From Flavobacteriaceae bacterium (lineage in GTDB: Bacteria; Bacteroidota; Bacteroidia; Flavobacteriales; Weeksellaceae): 64,000 nucleotides of DNA. The position numbers and the translations under genes were made by a program. The notes under the pieces were generated by a model. The model did not search any database, was not told the origin of the DNA, and saw only the letters and a program-made list of their open reading frames with translations. Shown here piece by piece: positions 19,613 through 29,572 of the stretch (the stretch's first letter is position 1; each line of letters starts with the position of its first letter). Where the stretch lies: assembly GCA_004359435.1 (NCBI GenBank), contig PTET01000001.1, positions 134,343 through 198,342 of the forward strand, written 5' to 3'.

Positions 19613-20416
19613 ATGAAATTACAATTTTTAGCTGTATTTATGCTCTTAACCTCGCTAGGATTTTCTCAAGAAAGAGGAAACAAAGGCAAAGCATATGCCT
19701 TTTGGGGATACAATAGAGCTTGGTTTTCTCATTCAGACATTTCTTTTTCGGGAGATAATTATAACTTTCTTCTTGAAAACGTTCATGCCAAAGACAGACA
19801 AAGTGATATTTGCATAAAATATTTAAAACCAGACAATTTAACGCTTCCCCAAACCAACATCCGATTGGGATACTTTATAGATGATCATTTTAGCATTGGT
19901 CTAAATGTAGATCATATGAAATATGTAGTACAGCCAGAACAAACGGTTCTAATGAGCGGAAACATCAACACAGGAGGTCCTTTTGATGGAAGTTACCAAA
20001 AGACAGACCGAGTGATTTCAGAAGATTTTCTCAAATTCGAGCATACAGATGGTTTAAACTACATCAATACAGAAATCAAATACCATGGGAAAATCGCCAA
20101 TATTATTCCTGGTAAAATTAGCCTAGAAGGTTTTGCTGGAAGTGGATTGGGTGTCATGTTTCCCAAGACAAATTCTACCCTGATGGGAGGAGAAAGAGCC
20201 GATAAATTTCATGTTGCTGGAGGTGGAGTTCATCTTACAACAGGTCTGAATTTGATATTTTTTGAGCATCTAACCCTTCAGGCGGAAGTAAAATCGGGAT
20301 ACATCAGAATGTGGGACATTTTAACTACCAACAACGACAGCGATAGAGCCCAACAGAGTATCTTGTTTGTAGAACCTGTATATTTAATTGGATATCAGTT
20401 CTATTTAAAAAAATAA
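19613..20416 (+). CDS. Outer-membrane beta-barrel-like protein
   Basis: 267 aa; signal peptide MKLQFLAVFMLLTSLGFSQ; alternating barrel-like strands. Confidence 0.7.
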   Translation: MKLQFLAVFMLLTSLGFSQERGNKGKAYAFWGYNRAWFSHSDISFSGDNYNFLLENVHAKDRQSDICIKYLKPDNLTLPQTNIRLGYFIDDHFSIGLNVDHMKYVVQPEQTVLMSGNINTGGPFDGSYQKTDRVISEDFLKFEHTDGLNYINTEIKYHGKIANIIPGKISLEGFAGSGLGVMFPKTNSTLMGGERADKFHVAGGGVHLTTGLNLIFFEHLTLQAEVKSGYIRMWDILTTNNDSDRAQQSILFVEPVYLIGYQFYLKK

Positions 20417-20419
20417 ACT

Positions 20420-22570
20420 TTAGTTTTCCACTAGCTCAAAATCGAGTTGTTTTTTCTCGATATCTGCACTTTTTACCTTGATTTTTACCTTATCCCCAAG
20501 GGTGATGATTTTGCCTGATCCTTGCCCTTTGATGCAGTAATTTTGAGCATCAAAAATATAATGATCATCCATCAGTGATTTTAATCGAATGAGGCCTTCG
20601 CTTCTATTTTCGGTAATTTCAACATAAATTCCCCATTCCGTAACGCCTGTAATCACCCCATCAAAAGTTTCTCCCACAAATTGTTCCATGTATTTTACTT
20701 GCATGTATTTGATGGATTCTCTTTCGGCTTCTGAGGCTAATTTTTCTCTTGAAGAACAGTGTTTGCAAAGGCCTTCCAATTCTTCTAGATTGTAGGGTTT
20801 ATCACCCTCTAAAAACTGTTGCAATATTCTGTGTGCAAGGACATCAGGGTATCTTCGGATGGGAGAAGTAAAGTGCGAATAATACTCAAAACCTAGTCCA
20901 TAATGCCCTATGTTTTGGGTAGAATACTCGGCTTTGCTCATAGACCTTAAAGTTAAGGTTTCAATCATGCTTTCTTCGGGTTTTCCTTTGACATCCAAAA
21001 GAAGTTGATTTAATGATTGGGCTATTTTCTTTTTTCCTTGAAGCTGAATTTCATATCCAAATTGGGAGACAAAACGTTTGAGATTTTGCAATTTCTCTGG
21101 ATTGGGCTCGTCGTGAATACGGTATAAAAAGTTATATCCAGAGGCTTTTTTGCTCTTTAGACTCACAAATTCGGACACCTTTTTGTTGGCAAGAAGCATG
21201 TATTCTTCAATCAAATGATTGGCATCTTTGCTCTGCTTGAAAAAGATTCCAAGGGGATCTCCCTGTGGTGAAACATTAAACTTCACCTCTACCCTATCAA
21301 AAGTTAAAGCCCCTTCTTGAATTCTTTTGGCTCGCATCTTTTTAGCGATTTTATCCAAAATAAGTATCTCAGTGGCAAAATCACCTTCTTTGGTTTCAAT
21401 GATGTCTTGGGCCTGTTGATAGGTAAATCTTTTGTTTGAATGAATTACCGTTCTGCCAAACCACTGGTCTTTGAGAACGCCTGTGGGAGAAAATTCAAAA
21501 ACAGCAGAAAAAGTGTACTTGTCTTCGTTAGGCCTAAGGGAACAGGCAAAATTACTCAGAACCTCAGGTAACATCGGCACTACTCTGTCTACCAAATAGA
21601 TAGAAGTAGCTCTAGCCTGAGCTTCTTGATCGAGCAAAGTTCCCGGCTGTAAATAATGGGCTACATCGGCAATATGAACACCGATAGAATAGTTTCCATT
21701 TTCTAAAATTTCAAAAGAGAGAGCATCGTCAAAATCTTTGGCGTCTTCTGGGTCGATGGTAAAGGTTAAAACCCCACGCATGTCTTTTCTTTTGGCAATT
21801 TCTTCTGGTAAAATTCGGGTGTCTAACTCTTTGGCTGCTCTTTCTACTTCTGGATCAAATTCAATGGGCAAATTGTACTCAGCCAAAATTGCGTGCATTT
21901 TAACTTGATGATCCTTAGGATCTCCCAGAACCTGAATAATTTCACCCGTTGGAGAAGATTTGGTAGTAGACCATTTGACAATTTTCACCACCACTTTTTC
22001 GCCATCTTTCGCACCTTTAAAATCTTCTTTTTTGATGTAAATATCGCTGTGAAACTGATTGTTGTCTATGATGACAAAACCAAAATTTCTGGCGGAATCA
22101 TAACTTAGGTTTCCAACAAAAACTTCTTTGGCTCTTTGGATAATCCCTGTTATTTTTCCTTTGGTTTTTCCTTCCTTTTTGGGACTTTGGGCTACCAAAA
22201 CAGAAACAGTATCCCCATGAAAAGCGCCACCCATATCTTTTTCGGAAATGTAGATATCGCCCTCTAATCCATCTACCATTACAAATCCGTTTCCAGATTT
22301 TGTAACATCTAAAACACCTTGAAGCTCAGAAAACTTAACACAAATTTGATATTTTCCTTTATCTTCTTCTTTGATTTTTCCCTCTTGTACCAGTTGATGT
22401 AAAGCTTTGATTACATTTTCTAGCTGAAATTTAGTAGAAAGTTCTAAAGCTTTGGCAATCTGCTTATAATTGTAACTTTGGTTGTGATTTTTAAGTAAGA
22501 ATTTTTCTATCGATTGTAGAAAAAATCCAAGTTTGGGACCTTTTTTTTTCCCGAAGTGTTTTTTATTCAT
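20420..22570 (-). CDS. rnr: Ribonuclease R
   Basis: 716 aa; TIDPEDAKDFDDALSFE, VPMLPEVLSNFACSLRP, HYGLGFEYYSHFTSPIRRYPDVLAHR, S1 domain. Confidence 0.97.
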   Translation of the reverse strand: MNKKHFGKKKGPKLGFFLQSIEKFLLKNHNQSYNYKQIAKALELSTKFQLENVIKALHQLVQEGKIKEEDKGKYQICVKFSELQGVLDVTKSGNGFVMVDGLEGDIYISEKDMGGAFHGDTVSVLVAQSPKKEGKTKGKITGIIQRAKEVFVGNLSYDSARNFGFVIIDNNQFHSDIYIKKEDFKGAKDGEKVVVKIVKWSTTKSSPTGEIIQVLGDPKDHQVKMHAILAEYNLPIEFDPEVERAAKELDTRILPEEIAKRKDMRGVLTFTIDPEDAKDFDDALSFEILENGNYSIGVHIADVAHYLQPGTLLDQEAQARATSIYLVDRVVPMLPEVLSNFACSLRPNEDKYTFSAVFEFSPTGVLKDQWFGRTVIHSNKRFTYQQAQDIIETKEGDFATEILILDKIAKKMRAKRIQEGALTFDRVEVKFNVSPQGDPLGIFFKQSKDANHLIEEYMLLANKKVSEFVSLKSKKASGYNFLYRIHDEPNPEKLQNLKRFVSQFGYEIQLQGKKKIAQSLNQLLLDVKGKPEESMIETLTLRSMSKAEYSTQNIGHYGLGFEYYSHFTSPIRRYPDVLAHRILQQFLEGDKPYNLEELEGLCKHCSSREKLASEAERESIKYMQVKYMEQFVGETFDGVITGVTEWGIYVEITENRSEGLIRLKSLMDDHYIFDAQNYCIKGQGSGKIITLGDKVKIKVKSADIEKKQLDFELVEN

Positions 22571-22573
22571 GTT

Positions 22574-23008
22574 TTATTTACAAGACATTTTGTCTATTCT
22601 ATTTTGATGCCTTCCACCTTCAAATTCAGTACTTATAAAAGCATCTACCATTTGTAAAGCAAGTTCTATAGATACAAATCTAGCAGGAATAGAAAGTACA
22701 TTAGCATTGTTGTGTTGTCTTGCGAGTTTGGCAATTTCTACTTCCCAGCAAAGGGCAGATCTAATTTCTTGGTGTTTGTTAGCAGTCATTGATGCTCCAT
22801 TTCCAGAACCACAAATGATAATACCCAAATCTGCTTTTTTGTTTACGACTTCTAAAACGGTTGGATGTACATAATCTGGATAATCCACACTTTGGGTATC
22901 AAAAGGACCTAAGTCTATCACTTGATTTCCTAATTTTTCTAAATGGGCTTTAATAATGGCTTTGTATTCTACACCTGCATGATCTGATCCGATGGAAAAT
23001 GTTGACAT
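22574..23008 (-). CDS. rpiB: Ribose 5-phosphate isomerase B
   Basis: 144 aa; FSIGSDHAGVEYK, YPDYVHP, GIIICGSGNGASMTANKHQEIRSALCW. Confidence 0.96.
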   Translation of the reverse strand: MSTFSIGSDHAGVEYKAIIKAHLEKLGNQVIDLGPFDTQSVDYPDYVHPTVLEVVNKKADLGIIICGSGNGASMTANKHQEIRSALCWEVEIAKLARQHNNANVLSIPARFVSIELALQMVDAFISTEFEGGRHQNRIDKMSCK

Positions 23009-23189
23009 ATAGATTTTTAATTTTACGGTTGATATCTTAGATAATAAACTTGAAAGCTTCTTGGTAATTTGTTGAACAAAAATGAAAACTTTTTCAAAAA
23101 AAAGACTTCGATTTCATTTAGAAATAGATATATAAAGTTTTGGTAAAAAACCAAAAAAAGATTTAACAAGTTATAGAAAAACTCTTCCT

Positions 23190-23492
23190 ATTGTTATCAA
23201 CAAAATTAAGGAATATAATCCATAAACAATCATTTATTCACAATTAACAAATATTGTTGATAAAACCAGATTATTACCTATTAACAGTAACAACCATGCA
23301 AGTAAAATTGTGAAAAAAATTGTAAAACTATTTCTTTTGAGTTCTTATAAACATTTCAACAAGCCTAACATACACAACAGTTTTACTTTTTAAAAAAATT
23401 CAAATAAAAAATATATAATAATAAATTGTTAACTGTTTATCAAGAAATCAAAATAGGATGTGAATATAGATTAGTTTTATTCAATAGATTAG
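23190..23492. other. Candidate replication-origin-like AT-rich region with DnaA-box-like 9-mers
   Basis: TTATCAACA (23194-23202), TTATTCACA (23234-23242), complement of TTATCAACA (23255-23263), complement of TTTTTCACA (23309-23317), complement of ATATTCACA (23459-23467); ATAGATTAG direct repeat (23466-23474, 23484-23492); divergent flanking genes. Confidence 0.45.
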
Positions 23493-23506
23493 ATTGATTT
23501 TTTGCC

Positions 23507-23514
23507 TAAATTTG
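23507..23514 (+). promoter_or_regulatory. Bacteroidota -7 element TAAATTTG upstream of pgk
   Basis: TAnnTTTG, 25 nt before the pgk ATG. Confidence 0.5.
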
Positions 23515-23539
23515 TAAATAGATTTAATGAAAACTACTG

Positions 23540-24727
23540 ATGCAAAACATACAATCTTATAATTTCAAAGATAAAAAAGCCATTGTTCGGGTTGATTTTA
23601 ATGTACCTCTTGACGATACATTTAACATAGAAGATCCAACCAGAATTACTTCTGCTCTTCCAACGATCAATCATATTTTAAATAGTGGAGGAAGCGTAAT
23701 TTTACTTTCTCACTTAGGTAGACCCGAGGGTGAAAAAAATATGGATTTTTCTTTTTCTCATTTGCTATCTCAGATGGAAAAATTAATTGGTAAACCGATT
23801 CTATTTTCTTCTGATTGTATTGGAGAAGAAGCAGATCAGAAAAAACAAGCCTTAAAGCCAGGTGAAATTTTGATGATGGAGAATGTAAGATTCTATACCC
23901 AAGAAACAAAGGGAGATATGGATTTTGCCAAAGAGCTTTCTAAACATGCAGATGTTTATGTAAATGATGCTTTTGGTGCGGCACACAGAAGTCATGCTTC
24001 AACTACCCAAATGGCTAATTTTTTTGATGATAAATTATTTGGTTTTTTGATGGAGAAAGAGCTTTTGGCCATCGAAAAAGTATTAAAAACAGGAGAAAAA
24101 CCTATTACCGCTATCATTGGAGGAGCCAAAGTTTCTTCTAAAATTACCATCATAGAAAATATACTTCCGGTAATCGATCATTTGATTATTGGTGGCGGAA
24201 TGATTTTTACTTTCATCAAAGCCATGGGAGGAAAAATAGGAACTTCTTTGGTAGAAGATGACAAAATGGAACTCGCACTTTCTCTTTTAGAAAAAGCCAA
24301 AGAAAATAATGTAAAAGTATTAATGCCCGTTGATGTAATCGCTGCCGACGCTTTTTCTAATCAGGCAAATACACAAATTGTTTCATCTTCAGAAATTCCA
24401 GAAAATTGGATGGGTCTAGATGTTGGACCCAAAACCAATCAGGAGGTTCAAAAGATAATTGAAATGTCTAAAACCATTCTTTGGAACGGACCGATGGGAG
24501 TTTTTGAGTTGCCTATTTTTGCTCAAGGAACAAAAAGTTTAGGAGATGCCATTGCAGAAGCTACCCAAAAAGGAGCCTTTTCTTTGGTTGGAGGAGGAGA
24601 TTCTGTCTCTGCTGCTCTGCAAATGGGACTCAGAGATAAAGTGAGTTATATTTCAACTGGAGGAGGAGCTATGCTAGAAAGTTTAGAAGGAAAAGCTTTG
24701 CCTGGTGTAAAAGCCATTCTGTCTTAA
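23540..24727 (+). CDS. pgk: Phosphoglycerate kinase
   Basis: 395 aa; AIVRVDFNVPLD, LLSHLGRPEG, NDAFGAAHRSHAST, GGDSVSAA. Confidence 0.97.
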   Translation: MQNIQSYNFKDKKAIVRVDFNVPLDDTFNIEDPTRITSALPTINHILNSGGSVILLSHLGRPEGEKNMDFSFSHLLSQMEKLIGKPILFSSDCIGEEADQKKQALKPGEILMMENVRFYTQETKGDMDFAKELSKHADVYVNDAFGAAHRSHASTTQMANFFDDKLFGFLMEKELLAIEKVLKTGEKPITAIIGGAKVSSKITIIENILPVIDHLIIGGGMIFTFIKAMGGKIGTSLVEDDKMELALSLLEKAKENNVKVLMPVDVIAADAFSNQANTQIVSSSEIPENWMGLDVGPKTNQEVQKIIEMSKTILWNGPMGVFELPIFAQGTKSLGDAIAEATQKGAFSLVGGGDSVSAALQMGLRDKVSYISTGGGAMLESLEGKALPGVKAILS

Positions 24728-24784
24728 AAAACAATAAAAAAACTTTAATTTTTTAGTATTAAAAAATTCAATTGTATAACATAA

Positions 24785-25784
24785 ATGAATCCAGAACAAA
24801 CTTTAGATCCAAACCAAGAAGGTTCGTCTTATACTCCCCAAATTAATCCTCAACAGCTCTTTCAGGGAGAAGTGAGACTCTATAGCCAAAAAATTCAAGA
24901 CCTAATCCAAGAAATCAACAAGGTTATCATCGGACAAGATTATATGGTAGAATCTCTGTTGATTGGTCTATTGTCTGGTGGACATGTACTTTTGGAAGGA
25001 CTTCCGGGTCTGGCCAAAACTTTGGCCATCAATACACTAGCAAAAGCTGTTTCTGGTAAATTTTCCAGAATTCAGTTTACCCCAGATCTCATGCCTGCAG
25101 ATGTGGTTGGAACGCTCATTTTCAATATGAAAGAAAACGAATTTGAGATCAAAAAAGGTCCTATTTTTGCCAATTTCGTTCTGGCAGATGAAATCAACAG
25201 AGCACCGGCCAAAGTTCAGTCTGCTCTTTTGGAAGCCATGCAAGAAAAGCAGGTAACCATTGGAGATCAAACCAATCGACCAAGAAGGAACCTATACCTT
25301 GCCAGAGGCTCAAGCAGATAGATTTATGCTCAAATGTTCAATTCAGTACCCAAGTCTAGAAGACGAGCGAATTATCATGCGTAAAAACGTAGAGCAATCT
25401 TTTGAAAAGGTTGAAAGCGTTTTGGATCTTAACACCATTTTAAAAAGTAGAGAGTTGGTTCGGGGCATTTTTATGGAAGAAAAGGTAGAAAAATACATTT
25501 TGGACATTGTTTTTGCTACCCGATACCCCGAAAAATATGGACTTTCTGAACTAAAACCGCTTATTTCATACGGAGGATCTCCAAGGGCAAGCATCAATTT
25601 GGCTTTGGCCTCTAGAGCCCATGCCTTTATTAACGGAAGAGCTTATGTAACTCCAGAAGATGTTCGACTGATCGCCAAAAATGTGCTAAGACACAGAATT
25701 GGTACCAGCTTTGAAGCCGAGGCAGAGAATATATTTTCTGAAAATATCATCGATAAAATCATCGATAAAATTCAAGTTCCTTGA
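24785..25784 (+). pseudogene. MoxR-family AAA+ ATPase (Bat operon) split by a small internal deletion/frameshift
   Basis: N-part [42 protein letters not shown]-part in another frame [21 protein letters not shown]...; the usual ...PFLVLATQN between them is missing (junction near 25268). Confidence 0.88.
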
Positions 25785-25807
25785 TTTTCTTTTAATCAAA
25801 AATCAAA

Positions 25808-26671
25808 ATGGACGCGAAGGAAATCATCAAAAGGGTTATCAAAATTGAGCTCAAAACCCGAGGACTCACCCAAAATCTTTTTTCAGGAGAATATCATTCT
25901 TCTTTCAAAGGACGAGGAATGATATTTTCTGAGGTAAAACCTTATGTCATAGGCGATGACATTCGGTCTATGGACTGGAACAAAACGGCGCATTTCAACG
26001 AGCCATTTGTCAAGGTTTTTGAAGAAGAAAGAGAACTTACCATGCTGCTTATGGTGGATGTTTCTTCTTCGGTGAATTTTGGAACCAAAAAGCAAATCAA
26101 AAAAGAAACCATGGCAGAAGTGGCGGCAACCCTTGCTTTTGCTGCGGCGCAGAATAATGATAAAATAGGGCTAATTTTATTTTCTAATCAAATTGAGTTT
26201 TATATTCCACCCAAAAAAGGAAGAAAACACGCCTTTAGAATCATAAGAGAAATTGTAGAATTTCAGCCCAAACAGTCCCAAACCAATCTTTCTGTAGCGC
26301 TGGATTTTGCTTTAAAAGCGCTCAAAAAATCGGCCAATGTATTTTTGCTTTCAGATTTTTCGGATCAGAATTATCAAAAAAATCTTTCGATTTTTTCCAA
26401 AAGACACAAGCTGGTGGGCGTTCGAATTTTCGACCAAAAAGAAGTCGATCTTCCCGATGTGGGCTGGATTCACTGTATAGACAAAGAAACCCAAAAACAG
26501 GTTTTTGTCAATACCTCTAGCCAGAAAAATAGAGATCTTTACCGAGAACAAAACAAGAACTCTCTTCGTTATTTTGAACAAGCTTTCAGGGCTTCTTCGG
26601 CCTCTAGTTTAAGCCTTAGATGCGATCTTCCCTATACCAAAGCATTGCTAAATCATTTTAAAAAAGCCTAA
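25808..26671 (+). CDS. DUF58 family protein (Bat operon)
   Basis: 287 aa; GRGMIFSEVKPYVIGDDIRSMDWNKTA; VWA-like region. Confidence 0.9.
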   Translation: MDAKEIIKRVIKIELKTRGLTQNLFSGEYHSSFKGRGMIFSEVKPYVIGDDIRSMDWNKTAHFNEPFVKVFEEERELTMLLMVDVSSSVNFGTKKQIKKETMAEVAATLAFAAAQNNDKIGLILFSNQIEFYIPPKKGRKHAFRIIREIVEFQPKQSQTNLSVALDFALKALKKSANVFLLSDFSDQNYQKNLSIFSKRHKLVGVRIFDQKEVDLPDVGWIHCIDKETQKQVFVNTSSQKNRDLYREQNKNSLRYFEQAFRASSASSLSLRCDLPYTKALLNHFKKA

Positions 26672-26672
26672 A

Positions 26673-27572
26673 GTGACAAGAATAGTAACTGTTTTCTGTT
26701 TTCTTTTGGTATTTGGTTTGTCTTACGGACAAAGCGTTCGCCATGTATTAAACAGAGATTCTATTTTGATCGGTGAGCCTATTGAACTGGCGGTTTATGT
26801 AGAAAATCCATTAAGCGAAAAAGTGGTTTTTCCTCAAATTAAGGACAGTTTAAACAGCAAAATAGAAGTGCTTAAAAGCAGCATTGATACCCTAGAAAAA
26901 GACAAAAGATATGTTCTAAAACTTACGCTTACTTCTTTTGAATCAGGGCCTCATCTCTATGTTGGGCTTCCCATTATCATTGGAGATTCTAAATTTACTT
27001 CCGTTTTTGGTTTTGCTGCGCATGAGGTTTTGGTAGATCCAGAAAAAGGACCCAAAGACATCAAAGAAATTTATCTTGAAAAATTCACATTTCTAGAAAA
27101 GATTAATCAAATTTGGCCTCTGGTACTGCTATTGATTCTTTTGCTTTTGGCTGCTTTATGGTGGTTTTTTTACCGAAAGGCAAAACAAAAAAATCCGGTG
27201 CGAAACAAAGTATTAACCCCAGCAGAAGAAGCCTTACAAAGTTTAAAAGAACTCGATGCGTTGAATTATTTATCCCAAGATAAAATCAAAGAGCAGTATT
27301 ATGCCTTGGATAAAATTTACCGAATTTTTTTAAACAAACACCACAAAATTTTTACCAAACCCTTTGTGTCTAAACAGCTTTTCGCGTATATCAAACAACA
27401 TCAAATCTTGGTGGGAGAAGATTTAGAAAAATTTAAAAAGTTTCTAGACCAGGCAGACAGCGCAAAATTCGCCAAGGCCAAATTAGATCCAATTACCAAC
27501 CAAGAAAACAGACTTTTTATTCAAAAAATTATTGAGGATACCCAAATCTTAAATTTCCATCAAGATGACTAG
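26673..27572 (+). CDS. Bat-operon membrane protein (BatD/DUF4381-like region), GTG start
   Basis: 299 aa; signal peptide, central TM segment, position between DUF58 and BatA. Confidence 0.65.
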   Translation: MTRIVTVFCFLLVFGLSYGQSVRHVLNRDSILIGEPIELAVYVENPLSEKVVFPQIKDSLNSKIEVLKSSIDTLEKDKRYVLKLTLTSFESGPHLYVGLPIIIGDSKFTSVFGFAAHEVLVDPEKGPKDIKEIYLEKFTFLEKINQIWPLVLLLILLLLAALWWFFYRKAKQKNPVRNKVLTPAEEALQSLKELDALNYLSQDKIKEQYYALDKIYRIFLNKHHKIFTKPFVSKQLFAYIKQHQILVGEDLEKFKKFLDQADSAKFAKAKLDPITNQENRLFIQKIIEDTQILNFHQDD

Positions 27573-28560
27573 CCTAGAATTCAAAAATCCATTTTGGCTT
27601 TTGGGGCTGCTTTTTTTGGTAGTTTGGCTTCTTGTACGTTGGATTTTTAAACGCAACCAAAACACTACCCTAGAGCTTCCTAATTTAAGCCAGTTTAAGG
27701 AGAAAACGAGTCTTTTAGAAAAGATGCTTCCCTATCTTCGTTATCTAAAGTTTTTGTCTTTGGGCTTTTTGTTTGTGGCCATGGCTAGACCCAGAGAGGT
27801 GGACCAAAGCACTGGATTTAATTCAGATTTGGGAATTGACATTATTTTGGCTGTCGATGTTTCCCCTAGTATGCTTGCCCAAGATTTACTCCCAGATAGA
27901 ATTTCTGCACTAAAAAAAGTGTGCCAAGAGTTTATTAATGCCCGGGTAACAGACCGAATTTCTCTGGTGGCCTATTCAGGAGAGTCGCTCACCAAAGTTC
28001 CTCTTACCATAGACAAGAATGTGCTAAACCAAGAAATCGAAAAACTTCAGGCAGGAGAGATTATTCCTGGCACGGCCATCGGACTGGGGCTTGCTACAGC
28101 CATAAATCACCTTAAAAACAGCAAAGCGAAAAGCAAAGTGATATTGCTTATGACCGACGGAGAAAACAATTTGCACCAAGTACCTCCCCTTGAGGCGGCC
28201 AAAGCGGCCAAAGAATTGGGTATAAAAGTATACACCATAGGCATCGGAACCAACGGATATGCCATCACTCCAACTTTAGATGTTTTAGGAAATACGGTAT
28301 TTTCCAATCAAAAAGTTGCCATAGACGAAGACCTGCTTAAAGGCATAGCCTCAGAAACTGGAGGAAGGTATTTTCGGGCCACAGACAACGATTCTTTGGA
28401 TGAAGTTTACAGAGAAATTGACCGCTTAGAAAAATCGGAAATAAAATCTTTAAACCTATACAATTACACAGAACTTTACCGCTGGTTTTTGATTCCGGGA
28501 CTTCTGCTTTTGCTGATGGATTTTGTATTTAAGTATTTGTTAATTAAACAATTAGACTAA
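27565..28560 (+). CDS. batA: BatA VWA-domain membrane protein
   Basis: 331 aa; DIILAVDVSPSMLAQDLLPDR VWA MIDAS-like motif; TM helices at both ends. Confidence 0.88.
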   Translation: MTSLEFKNPFWLLGLLFLVVWLLVRWIFKRNQNTTLELPNLSQFKEKTSLLEKMLPYLRYLKFLSLGFLFVAMARPREVDQSTGFNSDLGIDIILAVDVSPSMLAQDLLPDRISALKKVCQEFINARVTDRISLVAYSGESLTKVPLTIDKNVLNQEIEKLQAGEIIPGTAIGLGLATAINHLKNSKAKSKVILLMTDGENNLHQVPPLEAAKAAKELGIKVYTIGIGTNGYAITPTLDVLGNTVFSNQKVAIDEDLLKGIASETGGRYFRATDNDSLDEVYREIDRLEKSEIKSLNLYNYTELYRWFLIPGLLLLLMDFVFKYLLIKQLD

Positions 28561-28561
28561 G

Positions 28562-29572
28562 ATGCAGTGGGATAAGGGAGCGTACGGTTGGTTGTTTTTG
28601 CTGATGCCGATTTTGGTTTGGCTACTCACAAAATATGTAGCTTGGAGAAAGAATCTGGGTGAAAATTTGGCCGAGTCTCATTTGCTAGAATTTGTGATCA
28701 AAAACCTCAAAAACAATCGGGTGTGGCTCAAAGGAATTTTAATGCTTTTGGCTATGTTTTTTGGGATCATCGCCCTTATGGACCCTAAATTTGGGTTAGA
28801 AAAAGACAGGCAAGCCAAAAAGGGCATAGATATAGTTTATGTTTTAGACCTTTCTACCAGCATGAACTGTCAAGACCTTGCTCCAAGTAGACTTGAAAGA
28901 GCCAAAAAAATCATCTCTTCTTCCCTAGAGCGGCTTTCTGGAAATTCTGCTGGCCTTGTGGTGTTTGCTGCTAACGCTTACCACTTATGTCCGCTAACTT
29001 CAGATTTTTCTGCCATTTCTTTGTATTTAGAATCGGTAGAAACTTCTCTTTTAAGCCATCAAGGAACAGACATCGCAAAAGGTATAGAGTCTGCTAGGGT
29101 TTTGCTTTCTGATCAAAAACTATCCCAGAAAGTCATTGTACTGCTTTCCGATGGAGAAGACCATCAAGATGGGTTAGAAACCCAAATAAGCGCACTAAAA
29201 AAGGAAGGAATCAAGTTGATTGTCCTTGGGGTTGGAACTCCAGAAGGCGGTACGATTCCTGTGGTAGAAAATGGTGTAGAATCTCTTAAAGTTGACCAAA
29301 ACGGAGAAACGGTTTTAAGCAAAATACAAGAAAAAACCTTATCAGAATTAGCCGAAAAAACAGACGGCGTGTATGCGCTAAGCCAAAGTCTTAATCAGTC
29401 TATAGATTTAATTCTAAGTACTGTCCAAAAGATGGATGCAAAAAGCCAAGACACGAAAGACACGCTTAATTTAAAGCACAATTATCAGCCTTTTGTATTT
29501 TTGGCGATGCTGCTTGTTTTAGTTTATATCTTTGTACAAGAAATTAATTTGCCATGGCGAAAAATAAAATGA
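28562..29572 (+). CDS. batB: BatB VWA-domain membrane protein
   Basis: 336 aa; DIVYVLDLSTSMNCQDLAPSRLERAK. Confidence 0.88.
   Translation: MQWDKGAYGWLFLLMPILVWLLTKYVAWRKNLGENLAESHLLEFVIKNLKNNRVWLKGILMLLAMFFGIIALMDPKFGLEKDRQAKKGIDIVYVLDLSTSMNCQDLAPSRLERAKKIISSSLERLSGNSAGLVVFAANAYHLCPLTSDFSAISLYLESVETSLLSHQGTDIAKGIESARVLLSDQKLSQKVIVLLSDGEDHQDGLETQISALKKEGIKLIVLGVGTPEGGTIPVVENGVESLKVDQNGETVLSKIQEKTLSELAEKTDGVYALSQSLNQSIDLILSTVQKMDAKSQDTKDTLNLKHNYQPFVFLAMLLVLVYIFVQEINLPWRKIK

Noticed and set aside
24785-25784. Programmed ribosomal frameshifting in moxR (and in mnmG, batD, asd)
   Set aside because: Frameshifting alone cannot restore the missing conserved residues; sequence is absent at each junction.
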